DNA of 64,000 bases from Streptomyces cynarae (GCF_025642135.1 NZ_CP106793.1:3848001-3912000), one strand, 5' to 3'. Counted from the first letter of the stretch, positions 51,530 through 61,946 are shown. The notes: generated by a model from the sequence alone, not told the origin. Made by a program: numbers and translations.

Positions 51530-53737
51530 TCAGAACAACTGCTCGATGGTGATGGGCAGGGAATGGATTCGACGTCCGGTGGCGTGGAAGACGGCGTTGC
51601 CGATGGCCGCTGCCAGACCAACCAGGCCGATCTCGCCGACTCCCTTGGTTCCGACCGCGGTTGCTCGGTCGGGGCCGCCGACGAACAGCACGTCCATGTC
51701 GGGGATGTCGGCGTTCACCGGCATCAGGTAGTCCCCGAAGGTCGCGTTGGCGATGCGTCCGGTGACCTTGTCGGTGGCCGTCTCCTCGAACATGGCCTGG
51801 CTGATGCCGCCTACCGTGCCGCCGACGATCTGACTGGTCGCGGTCTTCTCGTTGAGGATGCGTCCCCCGTCGATGGCGGAGACCACCCGTGCCACCCGCA
51901 GCAGGCCCAGTTCCGGATCGACGCGCACTTCGACGAACTTCGCGCCGAACGCCCCCGCGACGGCCATCCCCAGCTCCTTGCTGCGAGGCGGTGTGCTTCT
52001 GCCGTCGGCGCTGAGTTCCTCCAAGCGGTGACGGGCCAGGATGTCGACGTAGGACTCTCCCTGCGTCGGGTCCCCGACGCGGTGGATGCGCCCGTCGGTT
52101 ACTGTCACGTCATCGACGGCGGCTCCGCGCAGAGGGGATTCCGCGTCTTCCCGCACCACGTCGAGGAATTCCCGCACCAGGCGCCGGCAGGCTGCGTGGA
52201 CGGCGTTGCCCAGGGCCCCGGTCAGACCCGATCCGCCGGCCTGGGGTGAGTAGGGCATGTCGGAGTCGCCGAGGTCGAAACGCACCCGCGTGACATCGAG
52301 CCCCAAAAGCTCCGCCGCCAGCTGGGTCATGACCGTGTAAGTGCCGGTTCCGATGTCGGTGGCGGCGCTGCGCAGATACGCCGAACCGTCGCGGCGCACG
52401 GAAGCGCGAGCCTGGCACGGTACCTGGTAGAAGGGGTAGGAGACCCCGGCCAGGCCGTAGCCGACGAGCCAGCGGCCGTCACGCATGGAGCCCGGCAGCG
52501 GGGTACGCCGCGACCAGCCGAAGCGGTCGGCACCTTCGAGGTAGCACTCCCGCAGTGCCTTGCTCGACCAGGGAAGGTCGAGGAGCGGGTGGGTCTCCGC
52601 GTAGTTGCGCAGTCGGAACTCGAGGGGATCCATGCCCAGGGCGTGGGCGACTTCGTCGATCACGGACTCGAGAGCGAAGTTGCCCTGGCCCTCGGCCGGC
52701 GCGCGCATCGAGCCCGGGCAGGGGATGTTGAGGCGGGCCTGCCGGTCGCGGGTCAGGACGTTGGGGCAGGCGTAGGAGACGGCGGAGCCGTAGGAGACCG
52801 GCTCGTAGTCGTCGTCCTCCATCGCGACGGACGAGATGCCGTGGTGCTCGATGGCGACGAGGCTTCCGTCGCCCGTTGCGCCGATCTTGATCTGCTGGAC
52901 GCTGTTGGGCCGGTGCCCCACGGACGTGAACATCTCGGGCCGGGTCAGGACCAGCTTGACCGGACGATTGACCTCGCGTGCCGCCAGGACGGTGAGGATC
53001 ACGTGCGGCCACATCCTGAGGCCGGCGCCGAAGCCGCCCCCGACGAACGGGGCCAGGACTCGGACACCGCTCTCGGGGATCTTGAAGACCGTCGCGAGCG
53101 AGGTACGTACGTTGTGTGGCCACTGCGTGGAGTCGTGCACCGTGAGCGACGGACCGTGCCAGTACGCGACCGTGGCCATCAGCCCGAGCGGGTTGTTGGT
53201 GTTGTCGGGGGTGGTGTAGGTCCCCTCCACAACCACGTCCGCCTGGGCGAACCCGGCCGCGACGTCACCGCGCTCGGTGTCCATTCCCCAGGGGTTGTCG
53301 AGAATTTCGGCACGGGGGTCGTCCATGTCGAGGATCGCTTCGGCCGGCTCATACTCGACGCGTACCAGCCGTGCGGCGTGCCGGGCCTGCTCGGCGCTCT
53401 CGGCCACCACGATCGCGACATGCTGGCCGTAGTGCAGGATGCGGTCGTCCTGTAGCGGAGCGGGTGGCGATCCGCCCAGCAGCGTCATCGGTCCGCGTTC
53501 CAGTTTCGGCGCGTTCAGATGCGTGATGACGCTCAGTACACCCGGTGCGGCCAGGGCATCGGTGACATCGATAGCGCGGATGCGCCCCGCGGCGATGGTG
53601 CTGCCGACCAGGGCGGCGTGGGCCATACCCGGGAAGGAGAAGTCGTTGGGATACTGAGCCGCTCCGGTCACCTTCAGCGGGGCGTCCACGCGGTCGATGC
53701 CCGCACCGACGGTCTTGCCGGTCTCGAGAGTCGTCAT
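51530..53737 (-). CDS. molybdopterin-binding catalytic subunit of a xanthine dehydrogenase/aldehyde oxidoreductase
   Basis: 735 aa. Ald_Xan_dh_C and Mo-binding domains: VGGGFGAGLRMWPH, PCPGSMRAPAEGQGNFALESVIDEVAHALGMDPLEFRLRN, GTGTYTVMTQ, and the catalytic Glu702 in GTKGVGEIGLVG. PaoC/YagR-like length and motifs. Hydroxylates an aldehyde or N-heterocycle at the Mo centre. It overlaps the FAD subunit gene by 4 nt, forming a three-subunit operon with xdhC farther on. Confidence 0.95.
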   Translation of the reverse strand: MTTLETGKTVGAGIDRVDAPLKVTGAAQYPNDFSFPGMAHAALVGSTIAAGRIRAIDVTDALAAPGVLSVITHLNAPKLERGPMTLLGGSPPAPLQDDRILHYGQHVAIVVAESAEQARHAARLVRVEYEPAEAILDMDDPRAEILDNPWGMDTERGDVAAGFAQADVVVEGTYTTPDNTNNPLGLMATVAYWHGPSLTVHDSTQWPHNVRTSLATVFKIPESGVRVLAPFVGGGFGAGLRMWPHVILTVLAAREVNRPVKLVLTRPEMFTSVGHRPNSVQQIKIGATGDGSLVAIEHHGISSVAMEDDDYEPVSYGSAVSYACPNVLTRDRQARLNIPCPGSMRAPAEGQGNFALESVIDEVAHALGMDPLEFRLRNYAETHPLLDLPWSSKALRECYLEGADRFGWSRRTPLPGSMRDGRWLVGYGLAGVSYPFYQVPCQARASVRRDGSAYLRSAATDIGTGTYTVMTQLAAELLGLDVTRVRFDLGDSDMPYSPQAGGSGLTGALGNAVHAACRRLVREFLDVVREDAESPLRGAAVDDVTVTDGRIHRVGDPTQGESYVDILARHRLEELSADGRSTPPRSKELGMAVAGAFGAKFVEVRVDPELGLLRVARVVSAIDGGRILNEKTATSQIVGGTVGGISQAMFEETATDKVTGRIANATFGDYLMPVNADIPDMDVLFVGGPDRATAVGTKGVGEIGLVGLAAAIGNAVFHATGRRIHSLPITIEQLF

Positions 53738-54723
53738 GACAGCGCTCCTGCAACGGTCTCCAGAGTGCGTACGAGCGTGCGCTTGGCCAGCTCCACCTTG
53801 AAGGCGGTGCCAGGCAGTGGCCTGGCCTCTTGGAGGGCCGCCTCCGCCGCGCTGCGGAAGGAGTCGGAGGTCGCGCGTGCCCCCTGCAGGATGTCCTCGG
53901 CGTCCCAGGCGCGCCAGGGAATGGTGCCCACCCCGCCCAGCGCCACGCGTGCCTCCTGGATGAGGCCGTCTTCGATCACGAGAGCGACCCCTGCCGAGGC
54001 GAGAGCGAACTCGTAGGAGACGCGATCACGGACCTTGAGGTAGTGAGACCGAGCCCCGTCGGGAAGCAGCGGGATCTCGACCGCGGTGATCAGCTCACCG
54101 TGCCGCAGGACGTTCTCGATATGGGGCGTGTCGCCCGGCGGCAGATAGAACTCGGTCAGAGGAATCGACCGAGAACCCTCCGCGCCCAGGACATGGACGA
54201 TCGCGTCCAGTGCCTTCAGCGGTACCGCGACATCCGACGCGTGCAGGGCGATGCAGTGGTCACTGGTGCCGAGGATGGCGTGCATCCGCTGGATTCCCGT
54301 GATGGCGGCGCATCCCGAGCCGGGGTCGCGCTTGTTGCAGGCGGTGACGGTGGGGTCTCTGAAGTAGCGGCACCGGGCCCGCTGCAGCAGGTTGCCGCCG
54401 ATGGTGGCCATGTTGCGCAGTTGGGTCGAGGCGCCCAGCAGAAGGGCTTCGCGTACGAAGGGCAGCCGCTCGCTGACGACAGGATCAGCGGCCAGCTCCT
54501 CCATCGTCGTGAGCGCGCCGACCCGGATGGCCGAGGCGGTGTGCGTGATGCCGCCGAGCGGGAGGCGGGTGATGTCGACGAGCCTGTCGGGGTGAAGAAC
54601 CCCGTCCTTCATGAGGTCCAGCTGCGTGGTGCCGCCGGCGAGGAACGAGGCGTGCGGATCAGCCGTGACCACGGCCACTGCCTGGCCTGCGTCGGTGGCC
54701 CGGGCGTATTCGAAGGGGTGCAT
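53734..54723 (-). CDS. FAD-binding subunit of the molybdenum hydroxylase
   Basis: 329 aa from ATG 54723 with GGAAGG upstream. FAD-binding domain (SFLAGGTTQLDLMKDGV, GASTQLRNMATIGGNLLQRARC) and the CO dehydrogenase flavoprotein C-terminal domain. The RARCRYFRD..CNKRDPGSGC segment is a Cys-rich insertion as in PaoB-type subunits, which may carry an extra [4Fe-4S] cluster. Second gene of the operon; transfers electrons from the Fe-S subunit to FAD. Confidence 0.93.
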   Translation of the reverse strand: MHPFEYARATDAGQAVAVVTADPHASFLAGGTTQLDLMKDGVLHPDRLVDITRLPLGGITHTASAIRVGALTTMEELAADPVVSERLPFVREALLLGASTQLRNMATIGGNLLQRARCRYFRDPTVTACNKRDPGSGCAAITGIQRMHAILGTSDHCIALHASDVAVPLKALDAIVHVLGAEGSRSIPLTEFYLPPGDTPHIENVLRHGELITAVEIPLLPDGARSHYLKVRDRVSYEFALASAGVALVIEDGLIQEARVALGGVGTIPWRAWDAEDILQGARATSDSFRSAAEAALQEARPLPGTAFKVELAKRTLVRTLETVAGALS

Positions 54724-54725
54724 TG

Positions 54726-55244
54726 TCAACCTTCCGCTGTCACTTCGCGAATCGCCGCGCGGATATTCGGGTAGGCGCCGCAGCGGCAGATGTTGCCGCT
54801 CATGAACTCGCGGATGTCCTCCTCCGAGTTCGCACGTCCCTCCGCGATGAGGCAGACCGCGGACATGATCTGCCCCGGCGTGCAGTAACCGCACTGGAAC
54901 GCGTCATGCCGGGCGAAGGCCGCCTGCATGGGGTGCAACTCGCCGTCGACCGAAAGGGCTTCCACGGTGGTGATCTCACGCCCTTCGTACTGGGCGGCCA
55001 GCGCGAGACACGACACCACGCGTCTGCCGTCGACCATCACCGTGCAGGCCCCACATGCGCCCTGGTCACAGCCCTTCTTCGCCCCGGTTAGACCCAAGTG
55101 ATCACGCAGCGCGTCAAGGAGCGTGACCCGCGCGTCGACCTGGAGCCGGTGGAGCGTGCCGTTGACATTCAGGGTGACATCGACCTGGGGCACTGCCGGC
55201 GGTGACTGGGCGGCCGGGCGTGCATCGGTTTCCAGATGCTTCAT
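54726..55244 (-). CDS. 2Fe-2S iron-sulfur subunit of the molybdenum hydroxylase
   Basis: 172 aa. N-terminal plant-type ferredoxin [2Fe-2S] ([24 protein letters not shown]) and C-terminal [2Fe-2S] helical domain ([27 protein letters not shown]). First gene of the operon; ends 2 nt before the FAD gene start. The N-terminus lacks a clear Tat signal, so the enzyme is probably cytoplasmic. Confidence 0.94.
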   Translation of the reverse strand: MKHLETDARPAAQSPPAVPQVDVTLNVNGTLHRLQVDARVTLLDALRDHLGLTGAKKGCDQGACGACTVMVDGRRVVSCLALAAQYEGREITTVEALSVDGELHPMQAAFARHDAFQCGYCTPGQIMSAVCLIAEGRANSEEDIREFMSGNICRCGAYPNIRAAIREVTAEG

Positions 55245-55687
55245 GGTGCCTCAATTCTGATCTTCGCCTTGGGATTCCTGCTGGACAGGGAGATTATGAA
55301 CTTCCGTATCTGCAGTCAGACTCTCGAAGGTATTCGCAACTTGCCACTCGCGATGTACTGGGCGGGCATTGTTGCTGAGGGGAAGATATTGCTGGGTCCC
55401 CACGGAAGAAGACGCGTTTCGTCATTCTCTTCCTCGGCACGCAAGAAATCCAATGGTCCGCAGCGGCTCAGAGATTGTCTCGCGCTGAAGATTTACGAGA
55501 GGAGAAAGACCCACTGCGGGGTGCCCGTGACGGAACGCAATCGAGAGCATCTGCAATGTGACGACGGAATATGGGCGTCGTCGATTGCCCAGAGCGCTGT
55601 CCGGTGCGGATACGGGTGCGGCAGGAGTGCGTACGGCATGTATGACAGGGTCCTGTCGCCTGCCGGGCACTCGCATCCGTAGGACCC
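55245..55687. other. lower-GC regulatory spacer upstream of the molybdenum hydroxylase operon
   Basis: 443 bp, AT-richer than its surroundings. Presumably contains the operon promoter (minus strand) and the terminator of the LAL regulator gene. A plus-strand frame of 148 aa (55236-55682) overlaps the Fe-S subunit start and resembles no family. Confidence 0.45.
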
Positions 55688-58522
55688 CTAGTGTGAAGTC
55701 CCGGGTGTTGGGTGCAACAGTCCCGTCGGACCAGCGGACGCCTGGTGCGGTAGCCGGTCAAGGGATGCGTTCAGTTGGTTGCGCGAAGTGATGCCCAGCT
55801 TGGCGAACACCTTGCGAAGGTGGTGCTCGACGGTGCGGGGGCTGACGTACAGGCGGCCGGCGATCTCCCTGTTCGTCAGGCCGGTGCGGGCGAGCCTCGC
55901 GACATGCATTTCCTGGGGGGTGAGCTGGTCGGTGGTTTCGACAACACGTCTACGGGCGGTCTCGCCGGTTGCAAGCAGCTCGCGTGCTGCCCGGTCCGAG
56001 AAGCCGTCCAGGCCCATGGCCGTGAACAACTCGTAGGCGGTGCGTAGTTGGTCACGCGCCTCGAGTCGGCGCCGCTCGCGGCGTAGCCATTCGCCGTAGA
56101 CCAGGTGGGATCGTGCGAGGTCGACGCGCATGCGCGTCTGCCGAAGCCGGGCGATCGCCTCACGGTAGAGCCTGTCGGCTTCCTCGCCTTCGCTGAGCAG
56201 GGCTCGCGATCGGGCCTCGATCCCGCGAGCCCAGTCGGTCGTACTCGCTTGAGTTGTCCGCAGGAGCTGCTCAAGCCCCCGGGTCGCCAGTTCGCCGTCA
56301 CCGCCGCGGACTGCCGCCTCGACCAGTTCGGCCGGCCACCAATGTGCTCCGGCGCCCGGCGCCGGATGGTCCGCAGCGGCGAGCTGGGCGGCGTCCCGTG
56401 CTTCCTCGTACCGGCCAAGGCCGTTGTAGAGCACTGCTCTCACCCAATGGTTGACCGTCAGGCTGGCCCCCTCACCACGGGACATCGCCTGGCTCGCAAT
56501 GGCATCCGCCAGTTGTTCGGCCTCGGCTTGCCGCCCCTGCCACGCCGCGACCGCAAGGGCGCCACCGTAGGTGAGATGGATACCGGTCGCGGTGGCGATC
56601 GTCCGTACCTCCTCGTGCAGCGACGCCGCCTCGGCCAGTTCGCCCTCGAAAACGTGCACCATGATGCGCGTGCTGAGCGCCATCGGCAACAACGCAAGCG
56701 CGCCGGTGTCACGGGCAAGACGAACGTAGCGGTCCGCCAGTTCGTGACAGGCCCTGTCGTCCCAGAGGCCCACGGCGACGATGTATGCGAGCAACAGCCA
56801 GCGGAGCTCCTCCCCGACGGAGATGCTCTCGCTCATGAAGACGGCCAGGGCTCGCCGCATGGCCGGTGCCGCGGTCCCTGCGTCCTCTGTCAGATGCAGG
56901 GCCAACGCGTCGAGGAGGAGGTCGGCGGCTCGGGGAGTTCCGGGAGCAGGCGGTGCCGCACGGGTGGCGGCCGCGACCTCCGGAAGGCTGCCGCCCTCGG
57001 CCAGGGAAAGGGCGAACATCGCAGCGGACAGTGCCTGGAGGTAGGTCTCGCGTGCCAGTGTCGTATCGAGCGGTTCCAGCTGGCGGGCGGCCTTGAGCAG
57101 CATGGGCGGGGCGAGGTTGCCCCGATTGGTGGTGAAGGCGATCTGTGCACGCAGGAGCTCCAGATGAGCCAGCCGCAGGTCGTCCAGGGGCCCGGCCTGC
57201 GCCATCGCCAACATCGCCAGTGCGGCGTCGGGCGCCCCGGCGAGGTTCTTGGCGTGCGCGGCGGCCAATGCGCGCTCTGCCCGGCGTCGGGGGTCGGGTG
57301 TGAGCGTGGCCGCTCGTTCCAAGAACGCGGCCGCTGCGGCGATACCGCCGCGCGCCTGTGCGCGTCCGGCTCCTTGCTCGAGCTCCGCGGCGACCTGTTC
57401 ATCCGGGTCGACGGTTGCGTGCGCACGGTGCCAGGCGCGTCGGCTCGGCTCGGCCTGGACATCGGTCGCCTCGGCCAGTGCCCGGTGGACGTTCCTGCGA
57501 TCCTCGGGCGAGGCTGCCCTGTATACCGCCGAACGCACGAGAGGATGCCGGAATCGCACCCGGTCGCCGAATTCGATCATGTCGCCGGCGGCGAGGGCGG
57601 CTTCGACGGTGACACTCTTTTCGAGCCGTGCGGCAGCACGCCACAGCAGAGCAGGATCGCCCAGTGGTTCGGCGGCTGCAAGCAGCAGCAACTGTTGCGT
57701 GTCGGCGGGCATGCGCATCAGCCGAGCACGGAAGCTGTCCTCGATGCGGCCCGAAAGTGTCTGGGTGGTCGGCGCTCCGAAACCGCCGGCCAGTTCGGCA
57801 TGGGGCAACTCGCGCGGCAGCTCGAGCAGCGCCAGTGGGTTGCCATGGGCCTCCGAAACGATGCGGTCACGTACCTGTTCGTCCAATGGGCCGGGAACCA
57901 CCGAGCGCAGCAGCGTCTGTGCGTCTGCGTCGTTCAGTCCGGTGATGTCCATGGCCGGCAGGCCTGCCAGCTCATCGCCCTCGCAGGAATCGCGCACCGC
58001 GAACACACACGCCACCGACTCGGCGGACAGTCGACGCGCGACGAAGGCGAGCACCTGCGCCGAGGCACGGTCCAGCCACTGAGCATCGTCGATCACGCAC
58101 ACCACCGGACGATCAGCGGCTGCCGCCGCGAGCAGGTTGAGCACGGCCAGACCCACGAGAAAGCGGTCCGGCGCCGCGCCGGCACGAACCCCGAACGCTG
58201 TGTCGAGCGCGCTGCGCTGTGGTTTCGGCAGGCCGTTCAGCAGGTTCAGCATCGGCGTGCAGAGTTGATGGACCGCCGCGAACGCAAGCTCCATCTCCGA
58301 TTGCACGCCCGTGACGGACAGAACACGGCAGTCGGAAGCCCTCTCGACCAGGTGCCCCAGTACCGCCGACTTGCCCACGCCCGCCTCACCGCGTACGACG
58401 AGCGATCGGCTTTCTCCGGCGCGGACCGCTGCGAGCAGCCGGTCGAGCGCATCGCACTCAGCCTGGCGACCCAGCAGCACAAAGGGAACTGGACCGAGGT
58501 CAACCCTTGACTTGTCAGCCAT
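55688..58522 (-). CDS. LuxR-family LAL regulator (large ATP-binding), copy 1
   Basis: 944 aa from ATG 58522 with GGAAGGG. N-terminal AAA/NTPase: Walker A RGEAGVGKSAVL (about 45-52), Walker B VVCVIDDAQWLDRAS. The long middle region of TPR-like helices runs to about residue 870. C-terminal LuxR HTH: LTPQEMHVARLARTGLTNREIAGRLYVSPRTVEHHLRKVF. LAL proteins are pathway activators, often of secondary metabolism or carbon use. It sits just upstream of the molybdenum hydroxylase operon on the same strand and next to its paralogue. Confidence 0.94.
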   Translation of the reverse strand: MADKSRVDLGPVPFVLLGRQAECDALDRLLAAVRAGESRSLVVRGEAGVGKSAVLGHLVERASDCRVLSVTGVQSEMELAFAAVHQLCTPMLNLLNGLPKPQRSALDTAFGVRAGAAPDRFLVGLAVLNLLAAAAADRPVVCVIDDAQWLDRASAQVLAFVARRLSAESVACVFAVRDSCEGDELAGLPAMDITGLNDADAQTLLRSVVPGPLDEQVRDRIVSEAHGNPLALLELPRELPHAELAGGFGAPTTQTLSGRIEDSFRARLMRMPADTQQLLLLAAAEPLGDPALLWRAAARLEKSVTVEAALAAGDMIEFGDRVRFRHPLVRSAVYRAASPEDRRNVHRALAEATDVQAEPSRRAWHRAHATVDPDEQVAAELEQGAGRAQARGGIAAAAAFLERAATLTPDPRRRAERALAAAHAKNLAGAPDAALAMLAMAQAGPLDDLRLAHLELLRAQIAFTTNRGNLAPPMLLKAARQLEPLDTTLARETYLQALSAAMFALSLAEGGSLPEVAAATRAAPPAPGTPRAADLLLDALALHLTEDAGTAAPAMRRALAVFMSESISVGEELRWLLLAYIVAVGLWDDRACHELADRYVRLARDTGALALLPMALSTRIMVHVFEGELAEAASLHEEVRTIATATGIHLTYGGALAVAAWQGRQAEAEQLADAIASQAMSRGEGASLTVNHWVRAVLYNGLGRYEEARDAAQLAAADHPAPGAGAHWWPAELVEAAVRGGDGELATRGLEQLLRTTQASTTDWARGIEARSRALLSEGEEADRLYREAIARLRQTRMRVDLARSHLVYGEWLRRERRRLEARDQLRTAYELFTAMGLDGFSDRAARELLATGETARRRVVETTDQLTPQEMHVARLARTGLTNREIAGRLYVSPRTVEHHLRKVFAKLGITSRNQLNASLDRLPHQASAGPTGLLHPTPGTSH

Positions 58523-58620
58523 CCGGAAACCCTTCCACTTCGCATTGAGTGCAAGCTTTGTCAGGCGGTCAGTGGGGATCGGTCGGTGCCGCCAACTGTT
58601 CCCGGGTGGGTGCCGGTCGG

Positions 58621-58651
58621 CACCCGGGTGAGTCACTGGTCGAGGCCCTGG
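58621..58651. repeat. dispersed 31-bp repeat, copy 2
   Basis: Starts CACCCGGGTGAGTCACTGGT; matches 37853-37883 at 28 of 31 positions. Lies 99-129 bp upstream of the LAL copy 1 start. Confidence 0.7.
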
Positions 58652-58728
58652 AGTCGGCATGGCCGGCCTTGGGCTGATACGCACATGCCAGAATCGGGGC
58701 GGGCGACCGAGTCGGCGATCTGCATTCG

Positions 58729-61494
58729 TCAGATGCTGCTATCGGGGTGCGTGATCTGAAGCTGTCTGCGGGAGGTGACGCCAAGCTTGCCGAAGATCTT
58801 CCGCAGGTGCCATTCAACGGTGCGGGGGCTGAGGAAGAGCCGAGTTCCGATCTCGGGGTTGGTGAGGCCTTCACGAACCAGGCGAACGATCAAGAGCTCT
58901 TGAGGCGTGAGCTCGTTAGCGGTGCTGTTCGTGCGACTGCGTATGCTTTCCCCCGTGGCCAGCAGTTCGCGTTCGGCCCGCTGGGCGAAGGCGTCCATAC
59001 CCATCTCGGTGAACAGGTCGCCGGCGCGGCGAAGCTGGTCGCGTGCGGCCTGACGGCGGCGGCCTCGGCGTAGCCATTCGCCATAGAGGAGATGGGCGCG
59101 GGCCAGCTCCCCGCGGACGCTGGTGCGGCCGAGTCGGTCGATCGCCTCTCGATAATGACCCTCAGCCTCTTTTGATCCGCTCATAAGAGCACGTGAGCGC
59201 GCCTCCATGCCCAGCGACCAGTCCGTCCCGCTCGGACGAGTCACCTCTTCGAGGCGTCGAAGGGCAGGGGCGGCGTGTTCGGGTTTCCCATACCGGGCAG
59301 CAGCCTCGACGCACTCCGAGAGCAGCCAGGTCGCGACGCCGATCTCCAGAAGCTGATGTTCGGCAACGGCCTCTCGTGCGGCCGCCAACGCTTCCTTGTA
59401 CCGTCCGAGGCTGTTGAAGAGCAGAGCCCTCGCCCATGCACTCGCGACCGGTCCGTTGCCTTCGCCTCGGCGGGCCGCCTCCGCGGCAGCGACCTTGGTC
59501 AGGTTGAGGCATTCGGCCTCACGGCCCTGCCAGGCAGAGAGCAACAGGGCGCCGTAGAGCGGAGTGGGTGTGCCGACCGCCTCGGAGACCGTTCTTACTT
59601 CTTCGGCCAGCGAGGCGGCCGCAGACAGGTCGCCCGCGAATACGTTCGACGCGATGCGCATGGTCAGGGCGAGTGGAAGCACCATGGTCTGACCGGCGCG
59701 CCTCGCGAGGTCCAGGTGTCGGGCGGACAGCCGGCTCCAGGCCTCGTGGTCCCATAGGCCCACGGCTGTCACACCGGCCAGCCACAACCAGCGGAGCCCC
59801 TCCGTATCGGCGAGGTCAGGGTCGCGAAAGGCATCCAGTGCCCTTCGTAGCGTGGGCACACCGGCGGCGTGACCTTCGATCAGTCGAGTTGCTGTGCCGT
59901 CGAGGAGTAGATCGGCCGGCCGGGGAGGATTCATCCCAGGAGGAGCGGAGCGCGCGGCCTCCGCCGCTTCCAACTGGCCACCGCCATAGGCCAGAGGTCC
60001 GGCGAACATCGCGGCGTTGATCGCCTCCAGGTAGGTGTCGCGGGCGAGTAGTACGTCATGTTTTTCCAGCCGTCGAGCGGCTTTGAGCAACAGGAGGGGC
60101 GCCTCGCTGCCCCTGTCGGTGGTGAACGCGATCTGGGCGCGCAACAGGTCGACCTCGGTGCGCCGACGCTCGTCGGACGGGCCAGCCTCGACGATGGACA
60201 GCAGCTTCAGGGCGGCGTCCGGAGCCCCCGCCTCGTGGGTTGCCCGTGCAGCCGCCAGCGCGCGTTCCTGGCGGCGAGCCGCATTGGGGGTCAGCTCGAC
60301 CGCTCGAGCCATGAACGCGGACGCCGCAGCCAGCCCTCCGCGGGTACGCGCTCGTCCGGCAGAGCGCTCGAGTTCCACCGCAATTCTCTCGTCGGGACCT
60401 TCCGCGCCGTGTGCCGCATGCCAGACACGGCGGTCGGGGTCCGTCGCCGGATCGGTGACCGCGGCAAGCACGCGGTGTGTGCCGCGCCGTTCCTCACATG
60501 ACGCCGCCCAGTAGACAGTCGAGCGAATCATGGGATGAAAGAACCGAACCCGTTCGGCGATCTCAATCAGCCCCGACGCGACGGCCGGCGTCGCCGCCGC
60601 GACACTGATCCCCAGCCGTTCGGTCGCTCGCCACAGCAGGGCCGGCTCCCCGGTCGGGTCCGCTGCGGCCGCCAACAAAAACTTCCTTGTGTCCGGCGGT
60701 AGTTCACTGATGCGCCGCGTGTAGGTCGCCCGGAGCCGATCCGTGACGGGCCGCGCCCTCGGCACACCGAAACCACCCGCCAACTCCGTCGGCGTCGATT
60801 CCTTCGGCAGCTCGAGGAGCGCCAGCGGGTTGCCTCGCGCCTCGGCGACGATCCTTTCGAGGACCTGCTCGTCCCACCGGCCCGGGAGGACGGAGCGCAG
60901 CAGCACCCGCGCCTCACGCTCGGGCAGGCCTTCCACCAGCAGCTCCGGCAGGCCGGCCGGCTCTGGAGGGTCTGACGATGCATCGTCAGACAGCCGGACT
61001 GCGAAGATCATCGCCACCGATTCGGCACGCAGCCGCCGTGCGGCGAACGCCAAGGCCTGCATGGAGGACCGGTCGAGCCACTGCGCATCATCGACGAGGC
61101 ACAGCAGCGGCCGGTCCCGAGCGGTCTCGGCAAGGAGGCCGAGGGTGGCCAGGGCGACGAGGAAACCGTCCGACGCGCGCTGCGAACCGAGACCCAATGC
61201 CGCACGCAACGCGTCACGCTGAGCGGAAGGGAGAGAGCGGAGGTGCTCCGACATCGGTGCGCACAGTTGGTGCAGTGCGGCGAAAGCCAACTCCATTTCG
61301 GACTGAACACCGGTGACGCTCGCAACACGAAAGCCCCGCGCTCGCTGGATCACGTGCTCCATGAGGGCCGTCTTTCCGACGCCCGCTTCACCGCGGAGCA
61401 CAAGCGACCGGCTTTCACCGCCGCGCACAGCGGCGAGTAGCTCTTCGAGCTGCTCGCACTCACTGTCCCGCCCCAGAACACGCGACAGCACCAC
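58729..61494 (-). CDS. LuxR-family LAL regulator, copy 2
   Basis: 921 aa from GTG 61494 (or GTG 61491). Walker A RGEAGVGKTALM, Walker B LLCLVDDAQWLDRSS, TPR-like middle, C-terminal LuxR HTH LTPQELLIVRLVREGLTNPEIGTRLFLSPRTVEWHLRKIF. It is clearly paralogous to copy 1 along the whole length (shared VTGVQSEMELAFAALHQLC). The two genes are head-to-tail, 206 bp apart, indicating tandem duplication. Upstream region (61495-61946) is lower GC. Confidence 0.94.
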   Translation of the reverse strand: MVLSRVLGRDSECEQLEELLAAVRGGESRSLVLRGEAGVGKTALMEHVIQRARGFRVASVTGVQSEMELAFAALHQLCAPMSEHLRSLPSAQRDALRAALGLGSQRASDGFLVALATLGLLAETARDRPLLCLVDDAQWLDRSSMQALAFAARRLRAESVAMIFAVRLSDDASSDPPEPAGLPELLVEGLPEREARVLLRSVLPGRWDEQVLERIVAEARGNPLALLELPKESTPTELAGGFGVPRARPVTDRLRATYTRRISELPPDTRKFLLAAAADPTGEPALLWRATERLGISVAAATPAVASGLIEIAERVRFFHPMIRSTVYWAASCEERRGTHRVLAAVTDPATDPDRRVWHAAHGAEGPDERIAVELERSAGRARTRGGLAAASAFMARAVELTPNAARRQERALAAARATHEAGAPDAALKLLSIVEAGPSDERRRTEVDLLRAQIAFTTDRGSEAPLLLLKAARRLEKHDVLLARDTYLEAINAAMFAGPLAYGGGQLEAAEAARSAPPGMNPPRPADLLLDGTATRLIEGHAAGVPTLRRALDAFRDPDLADTEGLRWLWLAGVTAVGLWDHEAWSRLSARHLDLARRAGQTMVLPLALTMRIASNVFAGDLSAAASLAEEVRTVSEAVGTPTPLYGALLLSAWQGREAECLNLTKVAAAEAARRGEGNGPVASAWARALLFNSLGRYKEALAAAREAVAEHQLLEIGVATWLLSECVEAAARYGKPEHAAPALRRLEEVTRPSGTDWSLGMEARSRALMSGSKEAEGHYREAIDRLGRTSVRGELARAHLLYGEWLRRGRRRQAARDQLRRAGDLFTEMGMDAFAQRAERELLATGESIRSRTNSTANELTPQELLIVRLVREGLTNPEIGTRLFLSPRTVEWHLRKIFGKLGVTSRRQLQITHPDSSI

Positions 61495-61946
61495 TAGTCG
61501 GTCAACCTTTCCAACCGTCCCAGACGTCGCCTAACGATAGCAACTGGGGCTTTGGGTGATCGAGCGAAAGTTATCGGACCTTGCTGAGTCCTGACCGCTT
61601 TGCGGGAAGGGCGTGACTCGGCCCTTTCGTCGAACCGGACACCCCAGCGCCATTAGCGATCACGGTTTTCGGACATGACGTCCAACGGTGTGGCGCGCCT
61701 TCTTGGCAAGCATGCGGAAGGAGCACGGATTCATACTGATCGGTAGCTTCTTTGCGGCTTGCACTTTGAGGGGACGAAGGAAGCACCCTCCGCTATGGCG
61801 CGGATTGCAAAGAGGGGATGTATTCAGATGAAGGGAAATCAAAGTCTTTGAACTGCCGGTGAAAACGGTCGGCCTGCGCGGATTTTCGCGACGATTTTTC
61901 GGCGGTGCTGCTGAAGGGCGCGTGTGTTCTCAGGTCGTGGGCTTGA
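61495..61946. other. lower-GC spacer upstream of LAL copy 2
   Basis: 452 bp with no recognisable gene; only short, low-quality open frames. It presumably holds the LAL promoter and the terminator of the HEAT-repeat gene. Confidence 0.45.

Noticed and set aside
55236..55682. 148-aa plus-strand ORF upstream of LAL copy 1 end
   Set aside because: Overlaps the Fe-S subunit start, has atypical composition and no recognisable domain; treated as intergenic.
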